Of a stretch of DNA of 64,000 bases, positions 22,080 to 32,880 are shown piece after piece (position 1 is the first letter of the stretch; every line of letters begins with the position of its first letter). Source of the stretch: Craterostigma plantagineum (lineage: Eukaryota > Streptophyta > Magnoliopsida > Lamiales > Linderniaceae); assembly GCA_027422505.1 (NCBI GenBank), contig JAPQWV010001340.1, positions 31,086-95,085 of the forward strand. The letters run 5' to 3'. The translations under genes were made by a program, and so were the position numbers. Below the pieces are notes generated by a model, which ran no database searches, was not told the origin of the DNA, and saw only the letters and a list, made by a program, of their open reading frames with translations.

Positions 22080-23567
22080 TGGTATAATTTTGATTTCTTT
22101 CGTTTTAATGTGATATGGGTAAATTAGGGTTGAATCGCTTTAAATAAGTCCTTGTAAATTAGTTCGAGTATAAAATTTAAAGAGTTGGTACAATTTTGAC
22201 CTTTGTTGGTAAAATATTTCCTTTTATTGGTGTTGCCTTTCGTGGTATGAAGTTCGAGTAAACTAAAAATATGGTATAATTTCGGCATTTATTAGTATAA
22301 TATTTTCTTTTACAGGTATAATATATGTCTTCCGTCGTATAACGTAGTTCGGGTATTTAACTAAAACAGTTGGTATAATGTCGGCTTTTGTTGGTATGAT
22401 ATTTTCCTTTATTGATATAGTATACATCTCTCCTAATATACTGAAGTTCGACTAAATTAAAACAGTTGGTATAATTTCGGCCTTTCCTGGTATAAGATAT
22501 GTCTTCCGTGGTATACTGTAGTTCCAGTGTATAACTAAAGCAGTTGGTATAATGTGGGCTTTTGTTGGTAAAATATTTCCTTGATTTGGTGTAATATATG
22601 TCTTCCGTGGTATACTTTAGTTCGAGTATATAGCTTAAACGATTGGTATAATTCCTTCCTTTGTCGGTAAAATGTTTCTTTTTATTGGTATAATATTTGT
22701 CTTCCGTGGTATACTGTAATTCGAGTATAAGAACTATAACAGTTGGTATAATATCAGCCTTTATTGATATAACAACTAGAAATTGGATGGAAAAATAGAA
22801 TTATAATAAATGAGTTTGATGGTACAATACTTCGTTTTGTTGGTATAATAACTACCTTTCGTTGTATACTGCAGTTCGAGTAGAATAACCGAAATAGTTG
22901 GTATAATGTCGGCGTTAATTGGTATAACGGTTAGAATATAGATGGAAATAATAATATAATAAATGACTTTGTTGGTATAATAGTTCCTTTTGTTGGTATA
23001 ATATTTATCTTTCGTGGTATAGTAGTTCGAGTAGAATAACTGAAACTGTTGGTATAATGTCGGCCTTTATTGATATAACATTTAGAAATTGGATGGAAAA
23101 TAATAATATAATAGATGACTTTGTTGGTATAATATTTCCCTCTGTTGGTTTACCTTTTATCTTTCGTGGTATTTTTCTTCGAGAAGAATAACTATGACAG
23201 TTGGTATAATGCCGACCTTGACTGGAAAGTTAATAATATAATAAATGACTTTGTTGGTACAATATTTCTTTTTGTTGGTATAATTTTTGTCTTTCGTGGT
23301 ATAGTGTGCATATCCTAATTCGTATCTAAAATAATAATAACACTATTTGTTAGTATAATACTGATAACAATTGGTATAATAATCTTAAATTTGACATTGT
23401 ATAATAAAGAAACAATTGGTATAATCTCTGTTTGTTATTGGTAGAATTATATTTTTAACTTGAGTATAATTACTTGTTGTGATGGTACGATTTTGACGAC
23501 ATGTGATATAACAATCTGGAAGCTTTTTAAATCGTTGAAGAATGGTTATTATCGTCATTTTAGGCAT
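22080..23567 (-). repeat. TGGTATAAT motif array, right arm of MULE-1
   Basis: By eye about 25 copies of TGGTATA in 1.5 kb, many in a recurring block of about 120 bp: TTGGTATAAT..TCGGC, CTTTTGTTGGTATAATATT, TCTTTCGTGGTATA, GTTCGAGTA. Orientation is inverse to the left arm, so the two arms mirror each other around the genes. It lies upstream of the Ulp1 start and so could act on its promoter. Confidence 0.85.
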
Positions 23568-23716
23568 TTGGAGTATTAAACAGGAAACTTTTCACATATG
23601 GTACTGATCAGAAATAAATAATTTAAGGGGTATTTAAGAGGAAGTTTAATCTTCAAAAGGAATTTACCCTTAAGGGTATTTAAGAGGAAGTTTAATCTTC
23701 AAAAAGGAATTTACCC
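23568..23716 (-). repeat. Right terminal inverted repeat of MULE-1, with terminal duplication
   Basis: Inverse of the left TIR. The outer segment (GGGTATTTAAGAGGAAG... to ...GGAATTTACCC) occurs twice in tandem (about 23627-23670 and 23672-23716), so this end has two candidate termini. The outermost one carries the TSD. Confidence 0.9.
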
Positions 23717-23725
23717 CTTTTAGTT

Positions 23726-24560
23726 AGCATTAAACTGACATCACATTATGTGGCAAACGAAAGAAAACCATAAAAATCCTCGCGTAGACCAATAAAGGTA
23801 TTTGTTGTGATTTTAAAAAAAATTAGCGCATATATTGTCGAATTATCGTTTCTAGGTTTTTCTACTACATTGCATCGGTAGGAGCAGGCGTCATCATGCT
23901 CATGAGCGCGCTGAAAATCTTTCTTGACAGTGAAAAGACAATAATTCTCACCCTTCACTGCGCATTGCAGATTGCAATTGCAATAGAGAGTAAATTTTGA
24001 TGCTTTATTACTTAATGCCCTTCTACGGCAAGAATATTTATTTCATGTTCAAAAGAAACTTAAATCCGAGTTTTCCCTATCTCCACCTATCGACACAGAG
24101 CCCATAATAAGATACATTGCTAAGAACAATGCGTGGAATAACAATGGATTGTATTTATTGCATTCTCCTCTTACAAACTACTACCTTCATCATCTGTCCC
24201 TATCATACTTAACATAAAAAAGAACTCGTGTAAAGAGAATATTCATATTCGTGAAAAATTCCGAGAGAATGTAAAAGAAGTGTCCTTCTTACACAAACAG
24301 GTTTCCCTGTAAAGTTCATACAAACCCTTAAATTAAAGCATTATATGGCTCAGCTTCATTAGGGTTCAGCAAGAGATCTTCCATAAAGATGAAACAGCTG
24401 CAATAACAATGAAAAACAATGAACAAACAATTCATTCCACAAAATTGATATCTCATGTAGTAAATACTATATCAAAATCATCGCACCTTTTCCAAGTCAG
24501 ACTTCAGAAGGGGCAAAATAATATTAAAGAAGGCCTTATTCTCTATCAAATTAATCAAAA
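23726..24560. other. Flank between MULE-1 and the LBD gene
   Basis: No gene seen. The right part (about 24300-24560) is downstream of the LBD stop codon and probably holds its 3' UTR and polyadenylation region, but no signal can be fixed with certainty. Confidence 0.35.
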
Positions 24561-26690
24561 CTAGGGACCTATGCTCCTCCCCTCTTCGCTCTTCGCCCGA
24601 GGTACAATCTGCTGCTGCGAATTCAAACTCTGGTGATGATGATGATGAGCCAACGTTACTTGTTCTTGATTATGATTCACTATCACTACATTATGCTGCT
24701 GCTGCTGCTGTTGAATCAATAGCTCTTGAGATTGCTGAAGCTGAAGCTGATGATCATCTACTACTTGAACGGCCTGTTGCTGCTGCTGATGACGATGATG
24801 ATGAATCGAATTCTCATAAGGAAGCGCTTGCATAGTCATCTGACTAAACCCCGAGGCAACATTCGAAACGTTATTACCGCTGCTGTTATTGTTCACCACC
24901 ATCTCCCCAAACCCTCCATTGTTAAACCTCAAGAGCTCATTTTCTTGATTATTCTGCTGCTGCTGCTCGAATGTCCTAAGCATCTCTTGCTCCCTCGCAG
25001 CAGCAGCAGCAATTTGAGCTTCTAACATCTGCTGCTGCTGCTGCTGCTGATGCTGATGTTGGTTGGTCCCATGTGGTAATAAATTCCCCATAAGCTGATT
25101 ATGCTGAACGTTGTAAGGAGGAGGCATCATCATCACCTGATGATTGTGGTAAGGATTATTGGGTGCATAGCCTTGGTGGTGGTGACTAAACATGGGAATA
25201 ATAGCTGAAGGGCCAATGTAAGTGGCCAACTCCTTCTTGGCCATTTCTAGGTCTTGCTGGACTTGCCTGAGCTTGTTTTGTAGGCCCGAGATTAGCCCCA
25301 CGCAGCCGTAAACTGGGTCTCTAAGGCGCTGATCGGCTTCGTAGGCTAAGGAATTGACTGCATCTTCTCTCTGGGTTGGGGGAGATCGTGGAGAAGCTTC
25401 GAAACGTTGCTTGCGCCGAAGACTTTGTGAACGCTGGTGAACTTCGAAGGGTTTTCGGGTGGGAAGTAACGGGCGAAAATGCATTCTTGTGTGCATTTTC
25501 TTCTCAGGCATTTGCAGGCTGCGCATGGTGCGTTTGAGGAGGACATTGGCCTTGAAGAAGAAGAAGAAGAAGAAGAAAGAAGACAAGCGGGTTAGAAAAA
25601 GGAATAATGATTACTATATAGGACCACATGCATGGAAATCTAGGAATGACTAATTTAGTCTAATTTGTATGGAATTCATGGAAGTTTCGCACTAAGAGGC
25701 ATGGAAACTGAGGTAATAATTAAAGTTAATGAGCATATCGAAGCTGACATTGGAAAGTCAAATAGATCCAGGCTTACATTCAAGGCTAACAAAGTTTTGT
25801 TAGTATATATACTGTAAAGTCAATAGATCCAAGCTTAAATTCAAGGCTTACATTCAATATATAATATACATATATATATTGTCTTAGCTGAAGAGAAATG
25901 CAATGAAGATGCTTAAGGACGAAGTGAAAAGCATTTGAAATTGTAGCATAATCACTGATATGGTATTAGATCTCGAAAAAAGAAATCGAGATAAGACATT
26001 ATATGTAGAGAGAAGAATATATTATACGATGCAATGATCTTTTCTTTACGGCGAATCAAAATGTCAAAATCTTTCATTTTCTCAAACCAAACCTCGTTTC
26101 AATTAAAGCAAACCGATGCAAGAAACCATGAAAATTGGTGAAATTCAAACACTAAAGCATAAGCAAAAGAAAAATAAGATAGCAAGCGCGTGTTCATGAC
26201 TCACCTTTCTGTCAATCAAGATCTGCTGAAGCACAAAAAAAACTAATCTTGAAATAATGGCGTATCGCCTTTTCTCAATATATATAAATATATATATCCT
26301 TTCTTTGCTCCTATGTTACATTCACACGACCTGCAAAAAACGCCGAGAAAATCAAGCATAAAGCATGTCAGAACTCACAAACAAATATCAATAGCATCAC
26401 GAGGAAATAAGCAAATTTGACAACAAAAAAAAAAAGAACCTTATACTTATAGCAATGATTCCTAGGGCTCTTTGTGTGAGTCAAAAATCTCGATTCGATC
26501 TTCAAAAGGTTTTGCGATCCCAATGGGCAAAAAAAAAAACTAAATGAAATGATTGAGATTATCTACTCCTCCTCGATACCAATCTTATTCAATTTTTTCG
26601 TAAGGAATGAAATAAATGACGAAATCATGGTGAAAATATTTATCTAAAAATGGATGTGATGTGAGAGAAAAGTCTACGTCAATCTTCAAG
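24561..26690 (-). CDS. LOB-domain transcription factor, LBD36/AS2-like (class I)
   Basis: Coding 24561-25546, with a 5'-UTR intron at 25551-26204. It encodes a plant-specific DNA-binding protein of the LOB/AS2 family, nuclear, acting in organ-boundary and leaf patterning. N-terminus [12 protein letters not shown] has the CX2CX6CX3C zinc motif (Cys 8, 11, 18, 22), then FPPENPSKF, the GAS block ([13 protein letters not shown]), [19 protein letters not shown] and the leucine-zipper-like [16 protein letters not shown], then [12 protein letters not shown]. The C-terminal half is Gln/His/Asn-rich with AAREQEMLR and LLRFNNGGF, as in LBD36/ASL1. One base is missing in a C-run (25378-25382) between HDLP and TQRED. 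With it restored the frame is 328 codons. Residues usually Phe (CLRRKC) and Pro (FARYF) differ here. Upstream exon and TATA box support a real gene. Confidence 0.85.
25551..26204 (-). other. 5'-UTR intron of the LBD gene
   Basis: Minus-strand donor AGAAAG/GTGAGT at 26205/26204. The acceptor is a long CTT-repeat pyrimidine tract ending TTCTTCAAG at 25551, four bases before the ATG. LBD genes of this type often have a 5'-UTR intron. The poly-Phe frame extending upstream of the ATG is this pyrimidine tract, not protein. Confidence 0.65.
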
Positions 26691-26717
26691 CGCAGATGCG
26701 TGTGTGTGTGTTCGTGG

Positions 26718-26726
26718 TTTTTATAT
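26718..26726 (-). promoter_or_regulatory. Candidate TATA box of the LBD gene
   Basis: Minus strand TATATAAAA in a TTCTTATATAAAAACC context, about 510 bases upstream of the exon-1 donor. It fits a transcription start near 26690. The position is inferred only. Confidence 0.5.
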
Positions 26727-26739
26727 AAGAATGTGGTTT

Positions 26740-27293
26740 CGTGACGAAGGTGGTGATGAGGGCGATACGCGTGGATTGATCTGAGTGGTCCACGTGGAAG
26801 CTGGACTTAATCTTAACCATCCATTAGGGGAAAGAAAGAGGTATTTGGTAATGAGAGAATGATTAAATGCTCTCTGAGGAGTTTCCTATTTTATTCTATT
26901 TGTCCCTTCTTCCGATTTTCTGTTTTACGCTTTGCTAATTACAATGTTCTATTAAAGGCTTGTTTTACATATTATTTACGGTATTGACATTATTTGTCTC
27001 TACTTGAGAAGATTTCAATTAACTTTTGGAATTTGGATTGGACTGGATGCATTATTATCAAGAAAGAGAAAAATAAAACCTTAAATTACGAAAGTCAAAG
27101 CGTGATCCATAATTTATGAACTAATATACCACACACACTATGGGCGATTTGGTTTATATACACCGCTCAAGGGAAAGGAATGATACTAGACCATTTCCAT
27201 ATCAATCCTTACTTCAAATACCATCCTCATTAATTCACCGTATATAATAAATTTACTAAAAATTGATTCTTTGTTCTAAAAGCCAATTGTTAT
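26740..27293. other. LBD upstream region
   Basis: No coding evidence. Contains GGTCCACGTGG at about 26788 (a CACGTG G-box) and otherwise AT-rich sequence up to the MITE. Confidence 0.35.
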
Positions 27294-27296
27294 TAA

Positions 27297-27970
27297 GGGG
27301 GCGTTTGTTTTGAGGTGATCCTCCAAAACATCACCGTGATCTTCACCACCTCCTCATCACTGTGTTTGTTTTTCGTAGGTGATGAGTCATCACCGTAATG
27401 AAGGATCACCTAGGTGATCAAAGTGGGGTGATATTTCAACTTTAGATCACCCCCAAAAAGCTAGATGATCCAAAATTACGGTGTGAGGTGATATTTGGAA
27501 TTTTTATTTGGACAATGTTACCCATGATATTTTAACATTTATTCCTTATATAACCTTATTCATATTTTAAATTATAACAACTAACTTTTTTAAATCTTAA
27601 AAACGCATTTAATAATTAAAAATATAAAAATAATATTGATAAGTATATAATAGACTTATAATTAATGCTTAAAAAAATTTAATCTCGATATTAAAACATT
27701 GATCATTATTATGTATCATCTCAACATAAGATATTAATTCACATTACATATATGATATACGTAGGGTTAAGTATGTCATTTATGCAATATCACCTCACAC
27801 ATCACCGTGATTAATCAAACATAATATTCCAATATCACCTTGATATGCGAAATGAAATATCACCCCAAAACAAACGCAATGATGATATCACCTTGATCGA
27901 CATCACGTGTGATACTCCCATTACGGTGATGCGAGTATCACCTGATGCTGGATCACAGAAACAAACACCC
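27297..27970. mobile_element. Tourist/Harbinger-like MITE, copy 1
   Basis: Ends are GGGGGCGTTTGTTT and AAACAAACACCCCC, with a 3-bp TAA duplication (27294-27296 and 27971-27973). The interior has GATCACC/GGTGAT-rich inverted arms around an AT-rich core. No transposase. A related copy lies at 45646-46289. Confidence 0.85.
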
Positions 27971-28232
27971 CCTAAATGTAAAGTTAGCCGTCTTATATAT
28001 TAATCGAGCCGGGCGAGTTGAATTATACGATGTGGGTTAGATTTCACAACATGTCGCCTCAACGATTGAATGTCTAACACGTAAACATTTAAATCGAGTG
28101 AGGGTGATTAACACACGCGATAACGCGTTGATGTGGGATATAATAGAAAAATCAACAGAACTGTTTCGACAACTAGAAATCATTGTATGATCAGGGTTCC
28201 CCATGGGAAACAATTTGTCCATATATTATATA

Positions 28233-28270
28233 CTAGTATTTTTGGCACACCCGATGTGTGTGACTATATA
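28233..28270 (-). mobile_element. Helitron 3' terminus (minus orientation)
   Basis: The minus strand ends in a CACAC..GTGTG hairpin (28244-28263) followed by CCAAAAATACTAG next to T. This is the subterminal hairpin plus CTRR end of a Helitron. No matching 5' TC end was located, so only the end is called. Confidence 0.65.
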
Positions 28271-28624
28271 ATTTATAATATTAATTTATATTTGAAATTT
28301 TAATAGGCGAAATTATGATGTTAAATTTAATTTTATATTGTTTTTAAGAATATGAAAAATGATTTAAGAGGATGTAATGACGATAAACTTAAATTCAGCG
28401 GTAGAACAATAATTTTATGACGGCCACACCAATCAATTTGGGAGCAATTAATATAAGCCTCTCTCCCCTAATAAATAGAAAGACATATACATACATATAT
28501 ATATATATGTATATTACGAAATCCGAAAAGTAAAATGACGAAATTGCACGACAAAAATAATTTACACCAACTGCAATACCTCAATAGAGGGGTTTAATCA
28601 CAATATATACTTTACTTTTATGTA

Positions 28625-28660
28625 CTAGTATACTTAGCACACTCAAATGCGTGTTATAAT
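28625..28660 (-). mobile_element. Second Helitron 3' terminus (minus orientation)
   Basis: Minus strand shows an imperfect ACACGC..GTGTGC hairpin followed by TAAGTATACTAG next to T. Same class as the end at 28233. Its 5' end is not identified. Confidence 0.55.
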
Positions 28661-28803
28661 AAATAAATATCTCATATTAATCTTAACTAAAAATAGAGAG
28701 TTAAATAGTAATTAATTAAATGTAGTGGGTGATACTATTTTAATTTTTAATAAGCCTTAATTGACAGACCATTTGACGGTTCATACTCACCTCACATCCT
28801 TAA

Positions 28804-30073
28804 TCTATACTCTTATATAAAGAGCATAGGCGGGATAAAAACTGTAAATTGGTCTGTCAAAATTGACCAATCAAATTGTTTTTACTTTAATCACTATTAA
28901 AAAATAAAAAACCTATTAAATCATAATAACCACCTCATTCTATTTTTAGTATATCAATTATTAAAAAAATTATTAAACCACATAACTTTAAAACTCATAA
29001 TAACCACCTCATTTTATTTTAGTATATAATTTATTAAAATCATCTAATTATATTTAATTTTATATTTTGCACACACATAGGGTCAGCGGCGGATCTACAG
29101 TAGGACTCGAGGGGGCCACCCCCCCCCCCCCCCCCCCCCCCCCCGAAATTTTTTGAAACCTTTACTACTATATGTATAGTACATAGCATAATAGATATAT
29201 TTAACTTGATATCGAACATATAGAAGAAGTTCAAGTGGCGTAGTGGTGAGGAATTCCCATTTAACTTAGGTGGTCAGGGCTCGAATCCTGATGTGGTCAC
29301 CTTTTTAGTCTTTTTAAAGTATCTACTTTTGTCTTAGTGTTACTTTTTCTTAGCGTTTTTGTTATTCTTCTTATTTTACTTTCTTTGTAGTATTACCGCT
29401 TTTTATTATTTTTAAGTTTTTTATTGTTGAGAACCTTTATTTTCTTTTTTATTTGTTTCTTAGAGTTTTTTATCTATTAGTTTTTTCCTTAATTCTCAGC
29501 CATTCTTGTTTTTTAACCAAATATACAACTAAATTCATTATAAATATACATTAACCAATTAGGTTTTATGTAATTTATATTTCATTCTCTTTTCATCTTT
29601 TCTAGTTCCAATTATATTTTTATGATGCACTCACAATACAAAATCTAGTTAAAATCAATTTGTAATTATGGACCTTATTATAGTTAAAATTACTCGACGA
29701 ATAAAAACATAGTATCAAATAAAAAAAGTTATATTGCAATTAGCGATATTTTCTCCATTATTTTCTTTATAGCATATTATTATTGTTTAATATTAATAAT
29801 ATGCTACGCAATATGTATATCATGTTATCATTTTCGAGCTTCGTAAAGGTTATCATCGATTTTCGTTTTTTTATATTGATATTTTTGTTTGTTATTTTAC
29901 GAAATTTACAATTTATTTAATGGAAAAATCTCTTTCGGCGATAATTTTTTTTTCAAAAAAAAATAGCAAATGAAAGTTTAAAATCAACGACATCCTTACG
30001 AACGCCATATGCGCACCCCCCCGGTCAGAAGATTCTGGATCCGCCCCTGCATAGGGGGTGCTAATAGTACTAT
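28804..30073 (+). mobile_element. Short Helitron, split by a hAT insertion
   Basis: The 5' end is TCTATACTCTTATATAAAG after an A. The 3' end is GGTGCTAATAGTACTAT before a T, with the last base degenerate (CTAT for CTRR). Without the hAT insertion the element is only about 300 bp and its 3' hairpin reads GCAC...GGTGC. The interior is AT-rich and non-coding. Confidence 0.65.
29084..30049. mobile_element. Non-autonomous hAT element in the Helitron hairpin
   Basis: Inverted ends CAGCGGCGGATCTACAG and CTGGATCCGCCCCTG, with 8-bp duplications CATAGGGT (29076-29083) and CATAGGGG (30050-30057). The subterminal regions are C/G-rich: a homopolymer of about 29 C at 29117-29145 on the left and GCACCCCCCC on the right. 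A tRNA-like stretch at about 29235-29302 (GGCGTAGTGG box A; GCTCGAATCC box B) suggests an embedded SINE-like piece. No transposase frame. Confidence 0.85.
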
Positions 30074-30323
30074 TATAATATAATAGATATGTATGTCATT
30101 GGTCTGTAGGGGTCAGGCTAAGGATGATTGGAGAACATGAATCCCATCCTCGTCCCATGCACTTACTTCGAACCACACTTAAAAGATAATCGGAGACAAT
30201 ATCAGAAGAAGGAAAATGTAACGTACTTTGATATAAAATGAGTTATATAATATTCCTTAAGTAAGTGAATATTTTTATTTTATTTCTACATGCGCAGCAA
30301 TAATAATGAATATGCATTAACTA

Positions 30324-30501
30324 CCAACGGGGTTGGTCCAAGTGGTAAGCGGCTTGGTATCGCTTAAGTAAGGTCTGGGGTTCGAATCCTTGTGTATGCA
30401 CCACCCCCTTTTGGAGCCTTACCTGCAGTTACCAGGTACGCGACGCGGGGCGAACCGGATTAGTCGAGGAAACCCGGAACCGTTCGGGTATCCGAAAAAA
30501 A
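30324..30501 (+). mobile_element. tRNA-derived SINE
   Basis: The body begins CCAACGGGGTTGGTCC with polymerase III box A (TGGTCCAAGTGG) and box B (GGTTCGAATCC) about 40 bases apart, then a tRNA-unrelated part, and ends in poly(A) after GGGTATCCG. It is flanked by direct repeats AATGAATATGCAT(T)AACTA at 30305-30323 and 30502-30519, as left by LINE-machinery insertion. Full-length by structure. Confidence 0.9.
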
Positions 30502-30698
30502 AATGAATATGCATAACTAAAATTTACATGATAAAGATATCAAATTCATATGAATCAAATGCTCCGCTAGGGGTGAAAGGTATTATTTGTCGAGTGACCC
30601 CTTCGACTAAGTCTCAACTTGAGTTTAATATAGTCGAGCTTGAGCTTAGAGCCTTTTTTACATTTATTTTTCTTACGAATAGCTCGTCGAGTTCGAAC

Positions 30699-31207
30699 CA
30701 TGGTTTTAAAATCGAGTTTTGAATAGTACCAGAAATTTTAGTGGTAAAGATTTAGTGGTCTGTGGTTTAACCATTATAAAATCGGAATCAAACAGAGGCC
30801 CTGACTAAAAATACATAAATCTAGCAAATAAAAAAATGTTGGAGGATTAAAATCTAATTGTAAAATGTAATGTCGTAAATTAAATTGATAAAGTAGGTGG
30901 TCAAAACTAAATAAACATAAAATATATTGGAAAAAAAAGTTAATTGTAAAATAAGCGTGGCAAAAAATAATGTAAAACAATCTTAATAAGGTCCATTAAA
31001 AAATTTGAACCCATACCCTTTAAAAAACCAAGGTCCTAACAATTGGGCAACAGTAATTTATACAAAATATAAGTTCTATTTTCATTTTTTCATTCCATAT
31101 ATTTTTTTTAAACTAAGCTTGAACCACACCGTGATCGGACCGAAATTCGACAGGTTCACGTGTTTCTGGTACGAACCGACCGGTCCGGTCCAGTTTTCAA
31201 AACCCTA
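30699..31207. mobile_element. hAT-type MITE
   Basis: Ends CATGGTTTTAAAA and TTTTCAAAACCCTA are imperfect inverted repeats, flanked by the exact 8-bp duplication GTTCGAAC (30691-30698 and 31208-31215). That TSD is itself a palindrome. The interior has AT-rich sequence and a GACCGGTCCGGTCC subterminal stretch; no coding potential. Confidence 0.75.
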
Positions 31208-31215
31208 GTTCGAAC

Positions 31216-32050
31216 CTAACTTAAAAAAATCAAAGTCGATTAGTTAGACTTATTAGAAATTAATATATTATGGCCATCTCAAAATTATAGTCCATTTATT
31301 ACAAGCATTTTCTGTTTGCTGGTTTTCCCAGCTACTAATGTATTAACATGCATGATTCAGGTCACTCAATAAATAAAATGTGTATATTAATTGGAAAAAG
31401 ATTCAACGTCACCTTCGAGGACTGATTTAATTGATGAACCTATTAATATAACACTCGTAAGTAAATAAGTGAGATCATGATCAAGATGTTTCTAAATTTA
31501 GATTATATTTTTGCCTTTAATATTTAAGTTATAATTATCTTAGACTTAGTACGGCCCCAACACGCCAATCACATCACACAAGCTATCACAATTCACAAGT
31601 AGAGAGAAATATAGAGTTCGAGTTTCGGTTAGGGTTTCTCTTTACGCGAAGATTTCGCGAACTGTGTTCAGAATTAGAAACCTTAATAAATCACATGTAT
31701 CCCACATTCGATAATTCAGAAGAAGTTGGCTAGCTTATAAGTTGGTGGGCAACTCCACCTATCACCAATTGGTTTTAGAGATGGAACTCCATCAATTAAT
31801 GTGGGTCAATTCTCCTCTTAGTGGACCGATTAGGCCAAATCACAAAATTTAACTAAATGATGAATATTACTTATGAACAGAAGGAGAAAACTCTGTGTTC
31901 GAGAAGGCGAGGCCGAGAGTTGTTGAGTTCGCGCGTTTGGGTTTTCTCAATAACTTTATTTTTTTTTCAAGCTCAATAACTTTATTTGGTGAATAAAATT
32001 AAATACTAGTTGGGAAGCTGATCCCCCAATACTATTCATCGTCCGGTTAA
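31216..32050. other. Intergenic, unassigned
   Basis: AT-rich sequence with no supported gene. A stretch at 31600-31960 (CGAGTTTCGG, GGTTTTCTC) resembles decayed repeat or UTR sequence, but I cannot assign it. Confidence 0.3.
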
Positions 32051-32110
32051 GAGCATCTCCAATGGGTACTTTATTTTCGTGTAAAATAAAAAAATAGAAT
32101 ACGTTTCTAC
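32051..32110 (+). mobile_element. Unpaired MITE terminus (GAGCATCTCCAAT family)
   Basis: TTAA followed by GAGCATCTCCAATGGGTAC is the same terminal motif as the MITE at 48527. No matching GGAGATGCTC end is found within the next kilobase, so the element is truncated or interrupted. Confidence 0.45.
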
Positions 32111-32599
32111 TCCAATGAGAGTCTATATTTAACAATAATATTGTGATGATGAGCAGAAAAGCTCAAGTTGTAGAGTACACACAATTTCAACCCAAAAATC
32201 GCTTATATTTTATTTATATTTTATTTAGTAATCAAATTTTAATTAAATTTAAAATATTTGATATTCCTGTAATAGTAAAAGTAAAAGTAATATTGATTTT
32301 CTTTCATTTTTTGATTTTTTTCCTTTTAATTTTATAAATTATAATTAAATAATATGTGAATTTTTATAATTTATTTACTTTTTAGATATTAATAATTAAA
32401 TATATTAATTTTTAATCATTATTATATAAATAATAATAAGTCAATTTATGATACTAATAAATAAGAATTTAAATTTTTTGTGTAAAAAATAGAGTTTATA
32501 GGTTTAAGTAAAAGAATTGTGGCAACTTATTGCGACTACGACGAAATTCATATAAAAAAAGTTAAATTTATATATGTAGTTTTTTTCAAGTATGATTTC

Positions 32600-32755
32600 C
32601 TGATTGACTACACACGAAAGGCCGAAAAAATCGGGATCAATGTAGTGAATTGCAAAGTTGCCGAGATTTTTATTTTGTGAAGTAAAACGCAATGTATTTT
32701 TTATGCGGCGGCAATGGAGAAGATGCTGACTCGATTATTTGCAGCGACGCCTTAA
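32600..32755 (-). pseudogene. Fragment of a patatin gene (intron 4/exon 4 border)
   Basis: The segment GATTATTTGCAGCGACGCCT at about 32733-32752 is identical to the exon-4 end of the patatin gene at 44057-44076. The bases to its left (AAGGCCGAAAAAATCGGGAT..GTAGTGAATTGC) align loosely with intron-4 sequence of that gene near 43855-43895. The fragment is about 150 bases, same orientation, non-coding. It lies just inside a Helitron 3' terminus (32842), so Helitron-type capture is possible but unproven. Confidence 0.55.
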
Positions 32756-32841
32756 GGAATCTTCCGTTCGGTAACTCACTGACCACCAATTGAAGATCAA
32801 TAGCTAGTTCAAAACTCAGTGGGCCAGTTTGACAGTTCTAA

Positions 32842-32880
32842 CTAGTATATTCGGCACACTCATAATATGTGTGCTCGGAT
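32842..32880 (-). mobile_element. Third Helitron 3' terminus (minus orientation)
   Basis: Perfect 6-bp stem GCACAC/GTGTGC at 32854-32874, followed on the minus strand by CGAATATACTAG next to T. Its 5' end was not found. A minus-strand element would extend to higher coordinates. Confidence 0.65.

Larger units (their letters stand above)
13246..23716. mobile_element. Complete Mutator-like element with Ulp1 gene (MULE-1)
   Basis: The ends are inverted: GGGTAAATTCC at 13246 and GGAATTTACCC ending at 23716. TIR homology runs for about 120 bp. A 9-bp duplication flanks it, CTTTCGGTT at 13237-13245 and CTTTTAGTT at 23717-23725, differing by two transitions. Inside, on the minus strand, are a MURA-type transposase relic (16536-18582) and a Ulp1-like gene (19602-21898). 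Long arrays of TTATACCA/TGGTATAA fill the arms. The C48 cargo places it in the Kaonashi/VANDAL-like sector of plant MULEs. A solo gypsy LTR (14486-16068) lies within. Frameshifts in both genes make it non-autonomous now. Confidence 0.9.

Noticed and set aside
25553..25653. Poly-Lys/poly-Phe frame extensions near the LBD start
   Set aside because: Intron polypyrimidine tract (CTT repeats) upstream of the LBD start codon.
29235..29302. tRNA gene
   Set aside because: Box A and B-like words are present but acceptor and anticodon stems cannot be paired; more likely a SINE-like piece in a hAT element.
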